A stretch of DNA of 64,000 bases from contig CM060900.1 of NCBI GenBank assembly GCA_030762935.1, forward strand, positions 402,431,632-402,495,631. The letters are read 5' to 3'. The translations under genes were made by a program, and so were the position numbers. The notes beneath the pieces are model-generated. The model was not told the DNA's origin. It saw nothing but the letters and a program-made list of their open reading frames with translations, and did no database searches. Origin of the DNA: Hymenopus coronatus (lineage: Eukaryota; Arthropoda; Insecta; Mantodea; Hymenopodidae). The stretch's first letter is position 1. Each line of letters begins with the position of its first letter. This document shows, piece after piece, positions 48,640 to 60,394 of the stretch.

Positions 48640-49410
48640 AATTAGCAGGAGTCGTGCATTTATTTGTTTGGATACAGGTCTCAAGGAGCCCTTGGACTCA
48701 TATTATTGACTATCACTTTACAATTATATGCCAGTGAAAAAACAAAAATGATACGATATGCCTTATTATGTAGACATAAAATACCAATAGGAAAGTACAT
48801 CATTACAAGAATAAGGAAACAAAATAAAAATTTGATCCAAAATTATTATATAACAAGTCATGCAGTTAATTTGATGAACCAGAAAATAGCTTAAAACTGT
48901 TCCAAAAAAGATATTAATATAGAATAAAAATTTATAATAAACTTCCATGTTGCCTAAAACTGTTAAGTCAATCGAAAAAACATATTTTCAAGAAAGATTA
49001 AAAAATTGCCTATATATTTACTTCCCATAGAGTCATTTTTATAATGTTATACAGCAGATCAATATTCCATAAATGGGGCAGGCTGTATGTATTGATGGTT
49101 TATGCTTGTCCATTATTGCTTTTATTACATTAATGCATGTTGGGAAGTTCAAGCTTGAAATGGTTGTAGTTTAGAAATGTTCATCTTCTGTTATATATTG
49201 CACAGTAAAAAAAAAAAAAAAAAAAGTTATTATTTATGGTGCATTTCTCATAATTATGTGACATGTTTAATGTCCCTGAGCATTGCTTAAGGTGGACTCA
49301 AACAAAAAGGGTGCATGCCAAGTATAATAGGGTTATCCAACTTTTTGTCCCTTATGTACATTGTGCCATTATAAGATAAGGGGCATATTGCTTAATGAAT
49401 GAATATTTTT
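48640..49410 (+). mobile_element. Possible non-LTR 3' end with poly(A)
   Basis: A weak coding end is readable after 48,880: LKNCLYIYFP-like sequence, similar to the FK..L...L....FYS end of RT proteins. It is followed by a roughly 230-bp tail, a 19-A run (49207-49225) and a further unit ending CTTAATGAATGAATA. A very eroded 3' end is the best reading, but it is uncertain. Confidence 0.35.
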
Positions 49411-49642
49411 GTACATCTTCTTTTTGCATGCGTAGTTTTTACAATTTTCTTACTCTAACTTAAGACTATGTACATTTTAATTGATCTTATTGCTACCTCA
49501 GTTTACATGGCACCCAGGCCATTAGCCTCCTGAGTAGCTCTTATTAACTTTTCCCTCTTTATCTAAATTGTCTCTCTCCTCCACTCTTGTCCTCTTATTT
49601 TTCTTGCCCATTTTTCTTGTTTTGTGGAAAAACCCACTATAT

Positions 49643-49776
49643 ATTCTAGACGTTCTCGGGCTTCAAGCCAGGTGTGGTGAATTTTATCATCCTGACGATG
49701 GGAGAGATGTGCACTCCCGAAACGTTGATGACTCTTCATCACCACACCTGGCTTGAAGGCTGAGAATGTCTAGAAT
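49643..49776. repeat. 134-bp near-palindrome with hammerhead-like loop
   Basis: Arms 49643-49680 and 49739-49776 are inverted repeats matching at 35 of 38 positions (core CTTCAAGCCAGGTGTGGTGA and its complement). The 58-nt loop contains CTGACGA (49692-49698), a 5-bp stem GGGAG/CTCCC (49700-49704 with 49714-49718), and GAAAC (49719-49723). These are the order and sequence of a hammerhead ribozyme core (CUGANGA, stem II, GAAAC). A single T between the core and stem II, and no clear cleavage triplet, depart from the standard. Similar cores occur in Penelope-like element ends (known). Whether this one is functional is unknown. Confidence 0.75.
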
Positions 49777-49882
49777 GTGTTCATCACCAGGAAAGCTTCA
49801 GATCCTATTTCAACCCACCTATACTTCTAATCTTCCTTTCTTCCTTCCCTGTTAATATTTTCATAGTAAGAATTTTCCCCTC

Positions 49883-51090
49883 TTTTTTTTTTTTTTTTTT
49901 TTTAACCATTTTTCTCCCAAATCTTGTTTATCCATAATGCTAGTTTCTTGCATTCTATCATATAATGTTCTATACTTTCTTTCTCACCACATATTTCACA
50001 TATTCCTTTCTCACTGCCTCATATCCCTCTTAAAAATATAGTTCCTATTCTCGTCCAAGCAAGTCCTTCTATTTCTTGCCTGTTACAGTAATCTACATAT
50101 GGATCTTGTCTCTAGTGTCTTTATTTGTTTATAAAATTGTACAGATTTCTTGTTTTCTAAACTTCTCCATATCTCCTGCCTTTCTGTGTCTTCTACCCTG
50201 CATTTTACTAGTTCACTTACATTACTTTCTCTTTTCAAACCTCCATATATCTCCCAATCCTATTTTCTCCATAATTTTTCCAACCCTTGCACACCAAGTA
50301 TTTATATTTTCTAAATTTTTTTGTTACTTCATTTATAGTTTTAAAATGTCTCCATCCTCTTTTAAACATTTATACCAACATTTTATTATTCTCTCCATTA
50401 TTATTCTATCCATTCTTTCTTGTTTTCGCAAGTCCTGCCAAGGCAACTTCTCTTGGCGTTGATCTCGGTTGCAGAACATTCTATAAATATGATCCACTTT
50501 CTTGTTTGTGTCTGTGGCCCCCCAGATCTCTACTGCATAAAGCATTCTTGATTCCACTAACACCTCATACATTCTTTTCAACCACTTGGTTGTCAAATCT
50601 AATTTGCATTTGCAAATTCTAAATCCTGACATTGCAGCCCTCCTTTTTGCTTCCGTTTTGCTCCCATGTGCCTCCCATTCCCTTCTGTTATACAACCTCA
50701 CTCCTAAATATTAAAATTCTTTGACCACTTCCAATTGTTTTCCGTTTAATACCTGCATCTCCTCTTTTCTCAATTTAAATCCTTTTATGAAAACCATAAC
50801 TTTAGACTTGCTTATATTTATTTTTATTCCCCATTCCTCATAACATTTTTGAACCTCTTTTATTGTCCTTTGTAATCTGACAATTGTTATGGATCCTACC
50901 ATTAAATTGTCAGTGTATATCAATCTTGGGATTTTTGTTTTTGCTATTGCTGGGCAGTGTTGGTTTCCTGTTTGGATTCTATCTGTTATATCGTGTATGA
51001 ATATATTAAATAATATTGGACTCGGTTTACATCCTTGTCTCAGACCAATTGTTTGTTCTGTCATTTCCATGATTTCATTTTTTTCCTATC
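49883..51090 (-). pseudogene. Non-LTR retrotransposon RT, 3' half with poly(A)
   Basis: On the minus strand: TEQTIGLRQGCKPSPILFNI (50,711-51,070; RT motif B with Lys before PSP), RLIYTDNLMVGS where YADD is changed to YTDN, and CYEEWGIKINISKSKVMVF. Then RAAMSGFRICKCKLDLTTKW, LYAVEIWGATDTNKKVDHIY and EKLPWQDLRKQERMDRIIME (50,333-50,620). A finger ICEICGEKESIEHYMIEC lies near 49,970. The poly(A) tail appears as 21 T at 49883-49903 on the plus strand. A stop after VVKEF splits it, and the catalytic YADD is mutated, so it is inactive. Layout agrees with the 6.7-8.5 and 62.6-63.6 kb families, but it is a distinct member. Confidence 0.8.
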
Positions 51091-51143
51091 TTATACAGAA
51101 CTTTATCCCATTACATATATTTTCTGTTTCTTTTATGTAGTTT

Positions 51144-51164
51144 TTCTCTCTCTCCCTCCCTCCC

Positions 51165-51208
<44 letters not shown>
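51144..51208 (+). repeat. (TC)n microsatellite
   Basis: Imperfect (TC)n with CCC interruptions, then about 17 perfect units. Confidence 0.95.
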
Positions 51209-51209
<1 letters not shown>

Positions 51210-51211
<2 letters not shown>

Positions 51212-54200
51212 ACGTATGAAGTTGTATATTTTTATTCCACAACAGAATTAAAGTTTCTTGTACATTACCAGTTAATGACTTAGTGATGTCATATCACTAA
51301 ATTTACATCACAAAATGAAACAGCAGTATGTCATGCTTATTCGGTGTATTGAAATCTTTTAGATAGGCTGAATGAATTTTCCCTTTTAGTATTATTCTCA
51401 TTTAACATACAATTTAACATTGCTTTGGTAACTTTTAAATATGGAGTAATAGTAAAGTAGTCTGTAGAAAAATTCTATGGAACAAGTTTTAGTATTTGTA
51501 CTAGTAGCAGGGAATTTACTTGTAAAATAAAAGACTATGCCTTTGTGGATTAGGTCCCAGGTTATTGAGCCTTCAATCTTACTTTGGGTCTTCCTTTGTA
51601 ACATCAACTACTATATGCTATAAAGACCAGAATTCAGTGGCCAGTAAGAATGGTGGAAATATAGTAAAACCTAGGAATATATTGATATTTGATTTGCCTA
51701 CCTTTACACATAACTCAAGTTCCGCTGTTATAATTTGGGCAAAATATGCACTTATTACATGCCTGTAAAATTTTGCAATAAAACATATGCCAAGAATAAG
51801 TTAGTATAAACTTCAAGATACTTTTTTAAAACTGATTTTTCTTTTTTGAGTTCAGGGGAACAGAATATGTTTTTCCTGTCTAATTCTTGATAATGCATTT
51901 TTTATTCAAATGCAATGCGTTCCTTTACCTCAGGTAAATCTCTTATCTATTATCACATTCAACAGTCTCGAGTTTGTATCTTGCTTAAGGTGGGTTACTC
52001 GGATAAGATTTTTAAGGGTTTTTCCTTAACCTGAGAAGACGAATGTCAAGTAACTTTAAGCACCATGGATCCCAAGCTCATTTGAGCATCTTCTCACCAA
52101 TTTAATTTGTCGTCTGATAAGACCAACTAGGTTAAAGGACATTAAGCGCACACATAAAAAAAGCTTATCATGAATTCTGAGCTGGTCAACTCTGCTATGC
52201 ATCTTTTTCTCATTTAATCCAAATAATATGTAATATATTTGGAATTTTTAATTTAAAAGTACTACTGATTTATTTTGTACTGTGCAAGGAAGAATATTGT
52301 AATTCATGTTCAATGAAATTAGAGCTAAGATGTTGGGCAAAACTATATTTATTTCACAAATATGAAGGTCCCTATAATTTTGCAAAGTTGAAGTTATAAG
52401 TGATGTATTTCTTATTTCCAAAGTCTTTGGTTTTGCCATGATAAAAAAAAATAAGCTTCTGTTGGCTTGTAGCATTGAAAGAAGAGTTACAATGCTTTTT
52501 CTGTGCACAGTGCAATTTATAACTGTCAGTTGTTTGAATCATATCAGCTTCACTGGTGTGTTGGAATTTATTTCTACAGGGGTCCTTCAGCATTTCAGTG
52601 AGCATCCAGTACACTTAAAAATTATTTGTCTGAACTGAGATTAATTGGAAAACATATAGCTAAGCAAGTCACAAGTTTTCTGGATCACATGATGTTTTGA
52701 ATTAGTGTTCCATTATAAACTCACCCCTGGGAAAGTAATCAAAATACAATGCAGCTTATTCTCCTATAGGCTGTAACCTAATTTTTTTGTGCTATTATAT
52801 TTATCACTTTAGTTCTCAAGTTATAATGTAATAAACGCAAAGAAGGATTTTACAATATCTGCATTTTATCTTTATGAGAGACTATTATGCATATTATCAA
52901 CTATACTACTTTAAAATTTGCTAATTTTTATTGCACTCCTTAAACCGAATTATTTCAATGAATTTACAATCAGGTTTTACATATTTGCCTCATATTTTAC
53001 ATTTTGTCTAATACTGTTAAAGGCTTTTAGCCTACTAATTATTCTATTTACATTGGATTTTAACCTTACAAGTAATTCAATTTACAGTTGCTTTAAGTTT
53101 AACTGTGTTCTTCATCCCATATAGTTTCACAGAATTAGGTTCCTATGCATACATATTGTTAATTGACAAAATAGAAACCAATATATTCATGCATAGTATA
53201 TATCTGAAAAAAAATCATAATATGCAGCTTATATGTATTGGTTTAATGTTTCTATGGTACAAGAAAATATTGCCACTATATGTAATGCATCAAAATCAAA
53301 TAGCATTCTTCTCACAAGTTTGGTGACCTACAAATGTTTTGGTAGGCCAAGGTGGCATCAGCTGCAAATTGTACAAGCTCTTCTGGCTTCCCATAGTGGT
53401 AAATATGTTATCCTGCACTCTATGGGTATAGCCTACAGCTAACTTAATGTTTTTCACAATGACAGTTGCATTCTTCACCAGTTTGTTAAAACATTAAACA
53501 CAATTAATTTCTTTCTGCTTTTAACGACGTAGCTAGAATGCTTTATTCTTTCACTTTTATTCACTCACCAAGCTAATAGCTCTTGTAGAACCAGGCACGC
53601 TTTATTGCCTTACTAACTGCATGGCTATTGTATGAATGCTGAAGAGGAGTGAATGAAACCCTAAAGAATTGAACAGAAACTACAACTATCTTTAGTTTTA
53701 CTATTAATATTATTTACTATTTCATATTAATAAAAATTCAAATTTTAACATAATTCATGAAAACCCTCAGATAACCTATATTTAGAGCTATATGTTACAG
53801 TGTGCAATTGATCATGGATAGACAGACCAATTGCTCTCACTTTCACTTCCTTCAGAAGTTTAGATGCCAAAACTTATTGTTTTTTTGCAGTACAATCCTC
53901 TCCCCAGATAAGTAAGATGTTGAGCAGAAGTACACAATGTATCTGAGAAAAATTGCTGTCACTAATTTAAAATTCAGCTAAGTTAGTCATGATTATTCCA
54001 CTGTCATGCTCTGCATATTACTTAAAGCTAAAGACAAGTTACCTGGTGGTTGTACACAATGGTGATCTTTGCAGTAGTTGTATGTATTATGATAATACTA
54101 GGATTAATGCAGCATTATAAACTGTGTTTTGATATAGTATTATATGGTATTTTTACAACTATATTCTAATTGGACATTATTACAGATCTGTTAAAAGAAT

Positions 54201-54500
54201 GTGTAAAATAGTAAAAGCTCACAAAACACAAACATATGCATAAACAAACCCCAACTTATAAAACATCCAGCTTACGAGGGAATAATCACATACAAATAAA
54301 TGTACATTAAAGAACAATTCAAATGAAAATAATCTGGGAGAAAATGTTAATTTTGTAGAACAGGAGCCAAAATCACAATAGCAGCTCACTTTTGGCAAGA
54401 TAACTCTGAAATTGATTTGGAACTGGCATTTAAAAAAAAAACAAATAAAAAAATTTAAAAATAAAACAACTAACAGTATGGAAAAACATTCATTTAGAAA
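51210..54500. other. Long stretch with nothing firm
   Basis: A/T-rich; several 60-90-codon frames on both strands without motifs. No repeat copies seen within the window. It could be intron of the candidate gene with an exon near 54.5 kb. Confidence 0.45.
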
Positions 54501-54520
54501 AACAAAAATTGAGTTTTCAG

Positions 54521-54718
54521 TTTTGAGTTATCACCAAGCACCAACCCTGCAGGAAATTCTTAAAGAAGCCTTGGAGGATGATGACAGCACAGCAACCTTT
54601 AACAAAAGGGCCCACATTCTGGCAGTTGGCAACAATTTGTTAATGGAATTGGTCGAACTCTCAAAACATGTCCCATTTTTATTAAAAAGATGTACCACCA
54701 ATGAATTGACTAACAGTG
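54521..54718 (+). CDS. Candidate exon, unidentified conserved-looking protein
   Basis: An open frame with normal protein composition: LSYHQAPTLQEILKEALEDD, DSTATFNKRAHILAVGNNLL, MELVELSKHVPFLLKRCTTN. It is likely helical (LQEILKEALEDD; LLMELVEL) and acidic then amphipathic. Before it, GAGTTTTCAG (ends 54520) is a good acceptor; after it, AACAGTG then GTAATT is a possible donor at 54719. If not spliced, the frame ends at TGA (54739), with AATAAA at about 54764. I do not recognise the family. It is upstream of, and in the same direction as, the WASHC1 exons but does not match WASHC1. Confidence 0.45.
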
Positions 54719-54749
54719 GTAATTATTTAATTTATCACTGAATATAAAA

Positions 54750-55650
54750 TGTTCAAGAAAGTGGAATAAAGTATTAGTTTATAGTACAGTGATAGCAGAT
54801 AGAAGTCTGTGTTAGTTTAACCAACACAAATACATGCTAATCAGATGTTATGTATTGGCAATGCAGTAATGGCATATACAAAACATCCTAGATCTAATTG
54901 ATTAATCTTCATGTTACAATGAGGGCTACTGTAATGTTTCAATCCCCTTCCATCCTTCTGTCCCATGTGTTCTGCAAATGTCAGTCACTTTCTAAATGTT
55001 GTGGGCTATAATACAGTTCTAGTTTTGTATTAGTCATATATTCGATGTTTTTTAGAACAGAAATGTCATACACTAATGGCAAGTTGAATGATGTTTTGTT
55101 GGTCAGGAAGTGTTTCTAAATATACTGGGAATATCTAAAGAAATTGTACTCTTCAGTGCAGAGTGGTGAAGCAAATTACTCTTAATGCTATTAAAGCCTC
55201 ATTTGCATTTTATGTGATTGTCTTTATTTATCTTAAACTTTCATTGGATGTAACTGTCAAAATATAATTTGTTTTGTACATTTTTGAGGATGGTGACAAT
55301 TTTGGCTCTGCTTGAGAATATGTCAGATGGATTTTCCTTTGGCCCCATATAAACTTCTTTTAGAAGGCCTGTTCCTATCATTACTAAGTATTCAAATGTC
55401 CTTCTTACCTTTGATATCTATTGCATTTTCTGTATGGACACCTACTTGATTAGTTGAATCAGGCCAGTTTAGTGCAGCTAAAATGTTGCTTGCAACTTAG
55501 CTATGAATTTTCAAGGTTGAAAGTTATTTAAAATCTGGAGAGGTACATTACTCTAGTTCAGTGAATTTAGATATAATAAAAGGTAATATGCAAGCAAAAC
55601 CATATAATAGGAAGTTATGGGTAGTTAGCTTAAATGCATATATTCTTTCC
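54750..55650. other. Intergenic or intronic, nothing recognised
   Basis: No supportable motif. Confidence 0.4.
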
Positions 55651-55654
55651 TTAC

Positions 55655-55945
55655 CAAGTGGTATGGCTCAGGTGAAAAGGTCTGTTGCCCACAAGTCATA
55701 GGTTCAAATCCCTGGGTCAACCAATTTTTTCTTCTTCTTGGTCGCTAGGCGAATGCTGGGTTGGTGAACTTGATCCACAAATTTTCCTATCATCCCTTTC
55801 ATCATTCCATTTCAATTCTTTCTTCACCACAATACCAGGCATTGTGCTGATCACCTGTCTGTTATGCTGCGGCCCAGATGTTGCTTGCTCCTCATAGACT
55901 GTAGTGGGCATTGGCTTTTTAAGTCCTTGGGGGTAGGTTAATCTG
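55655..55945 (+). repeat. Decayed tRNA-type SINE
   Basis: A tRNA-like head (TGGTATGGCTCAGGTGAAAA box A region; AGGTTCAAATCCCTGG box B, 55,705-55,720) runs into a C/T-rich body ending GTAGTGGGCATTGGCTTTTT. It is the third SINE-like sequence within 2 kb near WASHC1. No target duplication seen. Confidence 0.5.
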
Positions 55946-56111
55946 AAGTAGTAGTATTTGTTTTTTTTTTATTTGGATTAGTAACTGAGCTAGTGATAAT
56001 CAACAATATCTGAAAATGTGGTTATGTTAGGAGAACTCTAGAAAGAATATGGTATGACTACTCTTCAGCATATTTCATAGTTATGTGATTTCATCAGAGA
56101 TTTCCCTGTAA

Positions 56112-56355
56112 GGGCCGCGCCGTGGCCGAGTGGTTAGACCACTAGCCTCTCACCTAGACGGCCGGGGTTCGATCCCAAGCGACCGCATGTGAGATTTGTG
56201 GTGGACAAAGCGGCGCTGGGGCGGGTTTTCTCTGGGTACTCCGGTTTCCCCCGCCATCGCATTCCACCGGTGCTCCATCATCATTCATGTATCATCAGTG
56301 TCACCACCTGCGATGCCATTAGTAGTTAAAGCGGGCGTTAAACACTACCAAAAAA
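56112..56355 (+). mobile_element. Complete tRNA-derived SINE with 12-bp TSD
   Basis: Begins GGGCCGCGCCGTGGCCGAGT and GGTTAGACCACTAGCC (tRNA-like box A), then GGGGTTCGATCCC (box B), a central GGTACTCCGGTTTCCCCCGC block, and a tail AAAGCGGGCGTTAAACACTA plus CC and A's. Flanked by ATTTCCCTGTAA at 56100-56111 and 56356-56367 (perfect). It lies just upstream of the first WASHC1 coding exon. The same tail is found at 2068-2120 (minus) and 22439-22486 (plus). The intact duplication and clean tail suggest a recent insertion. Confidence 0.93.
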
Positions 56356-56496
56356 ATTTCCCTGTAAACCTATCTTGTGCTTAGAATTTAACTGGAGGTA
56401 TAAAAATTAGTTTCTCTCTGTGCGTATGTGTGCATGCATGTTTTTTTTGTTTTTTTTTTTTTATCTGATGTGCTGATGGTTTTGCTGTCTTTTCAG

Positions 56497-56760
56497 AGTA
56501 ACGCCCACTATACCATGAACCAAGCCATGGATGAAGATCGCTACATGATACCTATAGTGTCTCAAGAGTTGAGACATGAGGAAACCATCCAGCAGATTGC
56601 AAATGCTTTGGATTTTCTTGACTTTGTGGTCAAAGACATACTTGGTAGAATAGAAGCTAGAGTAAAGGAAAACAAAAAAAAGGTTGAACAATTGCATCAG
56701 AGGGCTGTACTTGCTAAAGCAAAAGTAGATCGTCTGCATGGAAGTAACAAGGCAACCAAA
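56497..56760 (+). CDS. WASHC1: WASHC1, first coding exon
   Basis: WASH complex subunit 1 activates Arp2/3 to make branched actin on endosomes during retromer-linked sorting (known). After a TTTTCAG acceptor (ends 56496) the first in-frame ATG is at 56515. It gives MNQAMDEDRYMIPIVSQELR, then EETIQQIANALDFLDFVVKD, and further ARVKENKKKVEQLHQRAVLA. The exon ends SNKATK, with GTAAG at 56761. This aligns with the N-terminal WASH homology domain 1: short Met-rich start, PIVSQELR-E, I.QIA.AL..L...V, then K.....A....K.KI..L.GS.KA.K. The exon phase is 0 and the ATG has a fair context (ACCATGAAC). Upstream 5' exon(s) are not identified. The VCA region lies beyond the window. Confidence 0.88.
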
Positions 56761-57344
56761 GTAAGAAACCATCCTTTTGAGTGCATCATTTCATAATATA
56801 AGTAAATGACGTCTGTAATTTTGGTGTTTTAGAAGATTTTCAAACATGAGGCACATATCCAATGCAGCATTTGTTTATGTAAGTTATAAGTTACAGCAAC
56901 ATTATATTCCAGATTGTAACATTCCTGTTTGCATACATTTTCAGGGTTGGATCATTACATATAGAATATATCTTTTTATTTGCACGTAGAAAATTTAAAT
57001 TTGTGAAATAATGGATAATGTAAATAATAAGTACTAATTGTAGCACTATTGTTTAAGCCTGGTGCACAGTTGCTATTGGAATGGAAACAAAAATGAGAAG
57101 AAAAATGAAAATGGAATAGAAGGTTACTACATCATGCACAATAAATTAAAAATGGGAAGAAGAGACACAGCAGTTCTAACCTCAGTTTGATATTGAAATT
57201 TATCAGTTTCTAGGCTTATTTCACAGTAAATCGGGAAAGGAAATTAAAATGAGAAGGGAAAGGGAAACAAAATTTGTTAGCATTTAAGGCTTTTATTTTA
57301 CATGAACTGAATTGAAATGGAAACTAATAAACCAGTAACATAAT

Positions 57345-57580
57345 ATCAACGCAGATAGCTGAGGTTATTGTATTCAATGAACCAAAGGTTTAAATTCTTC
57401 CAGGACCATTCACCCTGTTCTTTTTTCTTCCAGGTTTTACTGTCATAAGTGACATGCTGGGGAGGTACACCAAGCCTAGGCCTGGAATGTTTCCTTCCCA
57501 ATTTCATTTCATTTATCATCAGTGTACACCTGTATGTTGTATGCTGTAAGAACAGGAATTAAACATTGCTAAACAACGTG
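57345..57580 (+). repeat. Decayed SINE-like sequence in WASHC1 intron
   Basis: Phrases TAGCTGAGGTTATTG and AAAGGTTTAAATTCTTCC resemble degraded box A and box B. ATTTATCATCAGTGTACACC recalls the GTATCATCAGTGTCACCACC of the full SINE at 56112. The tail AATTAAACATTGCTAAA resembles GCGTTAAACACTACC. Probably an old relative of that SINE. Confidence 0.4.
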
Positions 57581-59081
57581 GAAAATTGGTTTTGAGCACT
57601 CAGAAATCATTTTGTTTAAAATCAGTCACTAACATTTATTTCAGTATGGTAAACATTTTTAGAAAGCAAAATAATTACTATATTTGATTCTTATACTAAA
57701 TGCCACTATTGGCAGTGTAAGTGAAAATTAAAATGGAAGCCTGTTCAACTGCCAAATGTCATCTCAATTTTGTTTTTCTAAGCCTGCTACTAAAGGGAGC
57801 ACAAGCAGCTGTAATGGGTCATGCTTTCTTAATTGTCAGTTACAATGAAGACAGATTTGCACAATAAGCATACAGAAGATAAAATAACTTGCCAACCTCC
57901 CCATTAGTATTCCTGGGCTCTGTTGTGCATGCTTGCATTTGAAAATCAATATTTTTACTCTTTTCTGACTTCCATTTCCGGCAATTAATTACCAGGCTTT
58001 GTAGTCTGTATCAAACTGTCTTATTTTATTTTATCATAACATAGTCATTTTAAAAAAGCAGTATTTTAAGGTTACATATGCAAACACTACAAATGAAAGG
58101 AATGGAGATAAATATGAAAGCTATTACAAAGAATACATTAAGCCATGTGAGTATATTTGTGCAGTTGGTCACTTACACTTTGTTTATGAAAGACTAGCTT
58201 CTGGAAACATTGCTTGCATTTTCAACTTGGGGATCTGACCCCAAGGCTGAAAATGGAATCAGTGTCTCTTAAAACAGTCCTTCATAAACAAAAGTGTAAG
58301 TGCTGAAGTTTTAAAAACCTATTTCACAAATATACTTATAATTTGAACATTACCATGATAAATTCCTCTAAACATCAATTAAATTAAGGCATGCTTACAA
58401 TGGAGTAGTGCAATAGAATTTGCATATGAACAAATTAAAACACATATACTCCACTTAAGCCAAAAGGTTCTGTATGCGTCCCTCCCACCAGTTGGAGCTT
58501 GTAACAGAATGGTGGTCAGCCAAGCCATTAGGATTATGCTGCCATCTGTGTCCTGTAATAAGCCTGGTCTCATCCACTGGCAGGATATCAACATTCATTA
58601 GGAGTAACTTAAATTATCCACTACAAAACAACATTCCATAAGCAAGATGTCTGGGATTTATAAAATGGAATGCTTAACCTGTCATAAAATATATATTGGT
58701 AAAACTTACAGCTCTGAAGTTAAAATGAAAGAATATTTAGAAACATAAAACTTCTTGAATTCCAGCCATAAGATTAAATAGGATGTAGAACCGCTGAAAC
58801 ACATCAGGAAACCATTAGCACATGATATATGGGAGAAAATATAGATCATCAAGAATAAGCCACTCCTTGTGAATTTTGATATCCCATTGGTGAATGACAT
58901 CAGGCTTACTACAGGAAACAGATAACTCAGTTAACCACCATTAAGCTAGGACCTCCAGTCACTCAAGTGATGGAAGGGAGGCTTCCTAAAGCTGTCTAGT
59001 TTTTTAACATTTTGGTATAAGTGGAGTATGTATGTTTATAATGTGTTCACATTGCAAATTCTACGATACCTGTTTTTAAAA

Positions 59082-60394
59082 TATAGAGTGGTCCAAAAAA
59101 TGTGCAAACTAATTGGCGGAAATGTCTCATTTTTTGTGAAAGTGAGCTTAAAGTCCAACTTACAGATATCACTGTAGGTGTTCGAAATGGTCACCATTAA
59201 CATCCATACACAGACGATGCCGCCAAACTGCAGCACGAACTACCAACTGCAACATGTTCAGCTGGATATCAGCACACGAATGTACGATTTCTCGTAGATT
59301 TTATCCAATGTGCATGGCTTTTGTCCATAAACGACATCCTTTAGTGTTCCCCATAGGTAAAAATCCAGAGGCGTTAAGTCTGGGGAACGTGGTGGATACT
59401 ATACAGCACCCCTTTAGCCTATCCATCATGCAGGTAGATTTCGTTGAGATGCTCCCTGATACAATTATGATAGTGGGCTGGTGCACCATCTTGTTGTAAG
59501 TAAAACCTTTCGTCCCCATACAAGTCTTGGATGGCAGGTAAAATGGATGTCTCAAGCTTCTGAAGGTACCCCCACCGGTAACTGTGCCGTCAAAGAAGAA
59601 TGGCCCAATCAAACCCCAGTAAGACAACCCACACCACACATTCACGGCTTTGTCTACATGGACATTCAGATTTTTGGCAGCCCAGTAGACACAATTGTGT
59701 CAGTTTACTGTACCATTGAGTTTGAACTGTGCCTCATCAGACCACACAATCACCTCTGAAAATACTTTGCTGTTGCGCATCATGTTATTGAACCACTCAC
59801 AGTACTCCATTCTATGATCTGGGTCATCCTCGTTCATTGCATGTAGCAATCTTGGGATGTAGCACTTCCACTTTGCGGTCTTGAAAATGCACCGAACACT
59901 GGAGCGACTCACCCTAGTTTCATGGGCGCACTGTCTCACAGACTTCTGTGGTGAGTGAGTGAATTGTTGTAATGCATGGCGGGAGTTCGCTGGACTTGTT
60001 GCTGTTACAGTCATCTAGATCAGTTTTTCTGTACATCTGTAACACAGCCGTTGACTTCAAAATTGTCTTGAATTTGCACAATTGTTAAACATGTTGGTGG
60101 TTCTGTTTGATGCTCATTTTGCCACTGGCATTGAACCTCACTAATGTTTTTGTACCTAATGTACCACTTAAAAACGGACTTCCTTTCATCGAATGTAAGC
60201 CTTTCAATCAGCCATGTTTACTCAAGTAACTAACTACATATAAAAAAAATGCTTATGTATCTGGCAACCGCTGCTTGTGTGGTGATTGCCGGAACTACAA
60301 ACTATTATACTACCAAAAATGAGATGTTTCCACCCATTAGTTTGCAAGTTATGGACTGTTAAACAGTGTATACATTTTTTTGGACCACTCTATA
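59082..60394 (-). mobile_element. Mariner-like transposon in WASHC1 intron
   Basis: Inverted ends TATAGAGTGGTCCAAAAAAA at 59082 and (complement) 60394 in a TA context. Length about 1.3 kb. On the minus strand the transposase reads, with frame changes: THSPQKSVRQCAHETRVSRS (HTH), IPRLLHAMNEDDPDHRMEYC, VIVWSDEAQFKLNGTVN (first Asp; 59700-59790), [20 protein letters not shown], then [20 protein letters not shown] (second Asp, about 59,440-59,500), and [20 protein letters not shown] (third Asp, about 59,340-59,390). The three catalytic Asp blocks have mariner order. Shifts between blocks two and three and upstream make it inactive. Confidence 0.88.

Noticed and set aside
50076..51283. Several plus-strand hydrophobic frames that look like membrane proteins
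   Set aside because: They are shadows of the minus-strand RT pseudogene and the (TC)n repeat.
56112..56185. Plus-strand tRNA gene
   Set aside because: Same reason: the tRNA-like head belongs to a complete SINE with flanking duplications.
59254..59759. Plus-strand frames of 81 and 92 codons
   Set aside because: Antisense to the mariner transposase, whose catalytic blocks read on the minus strand.
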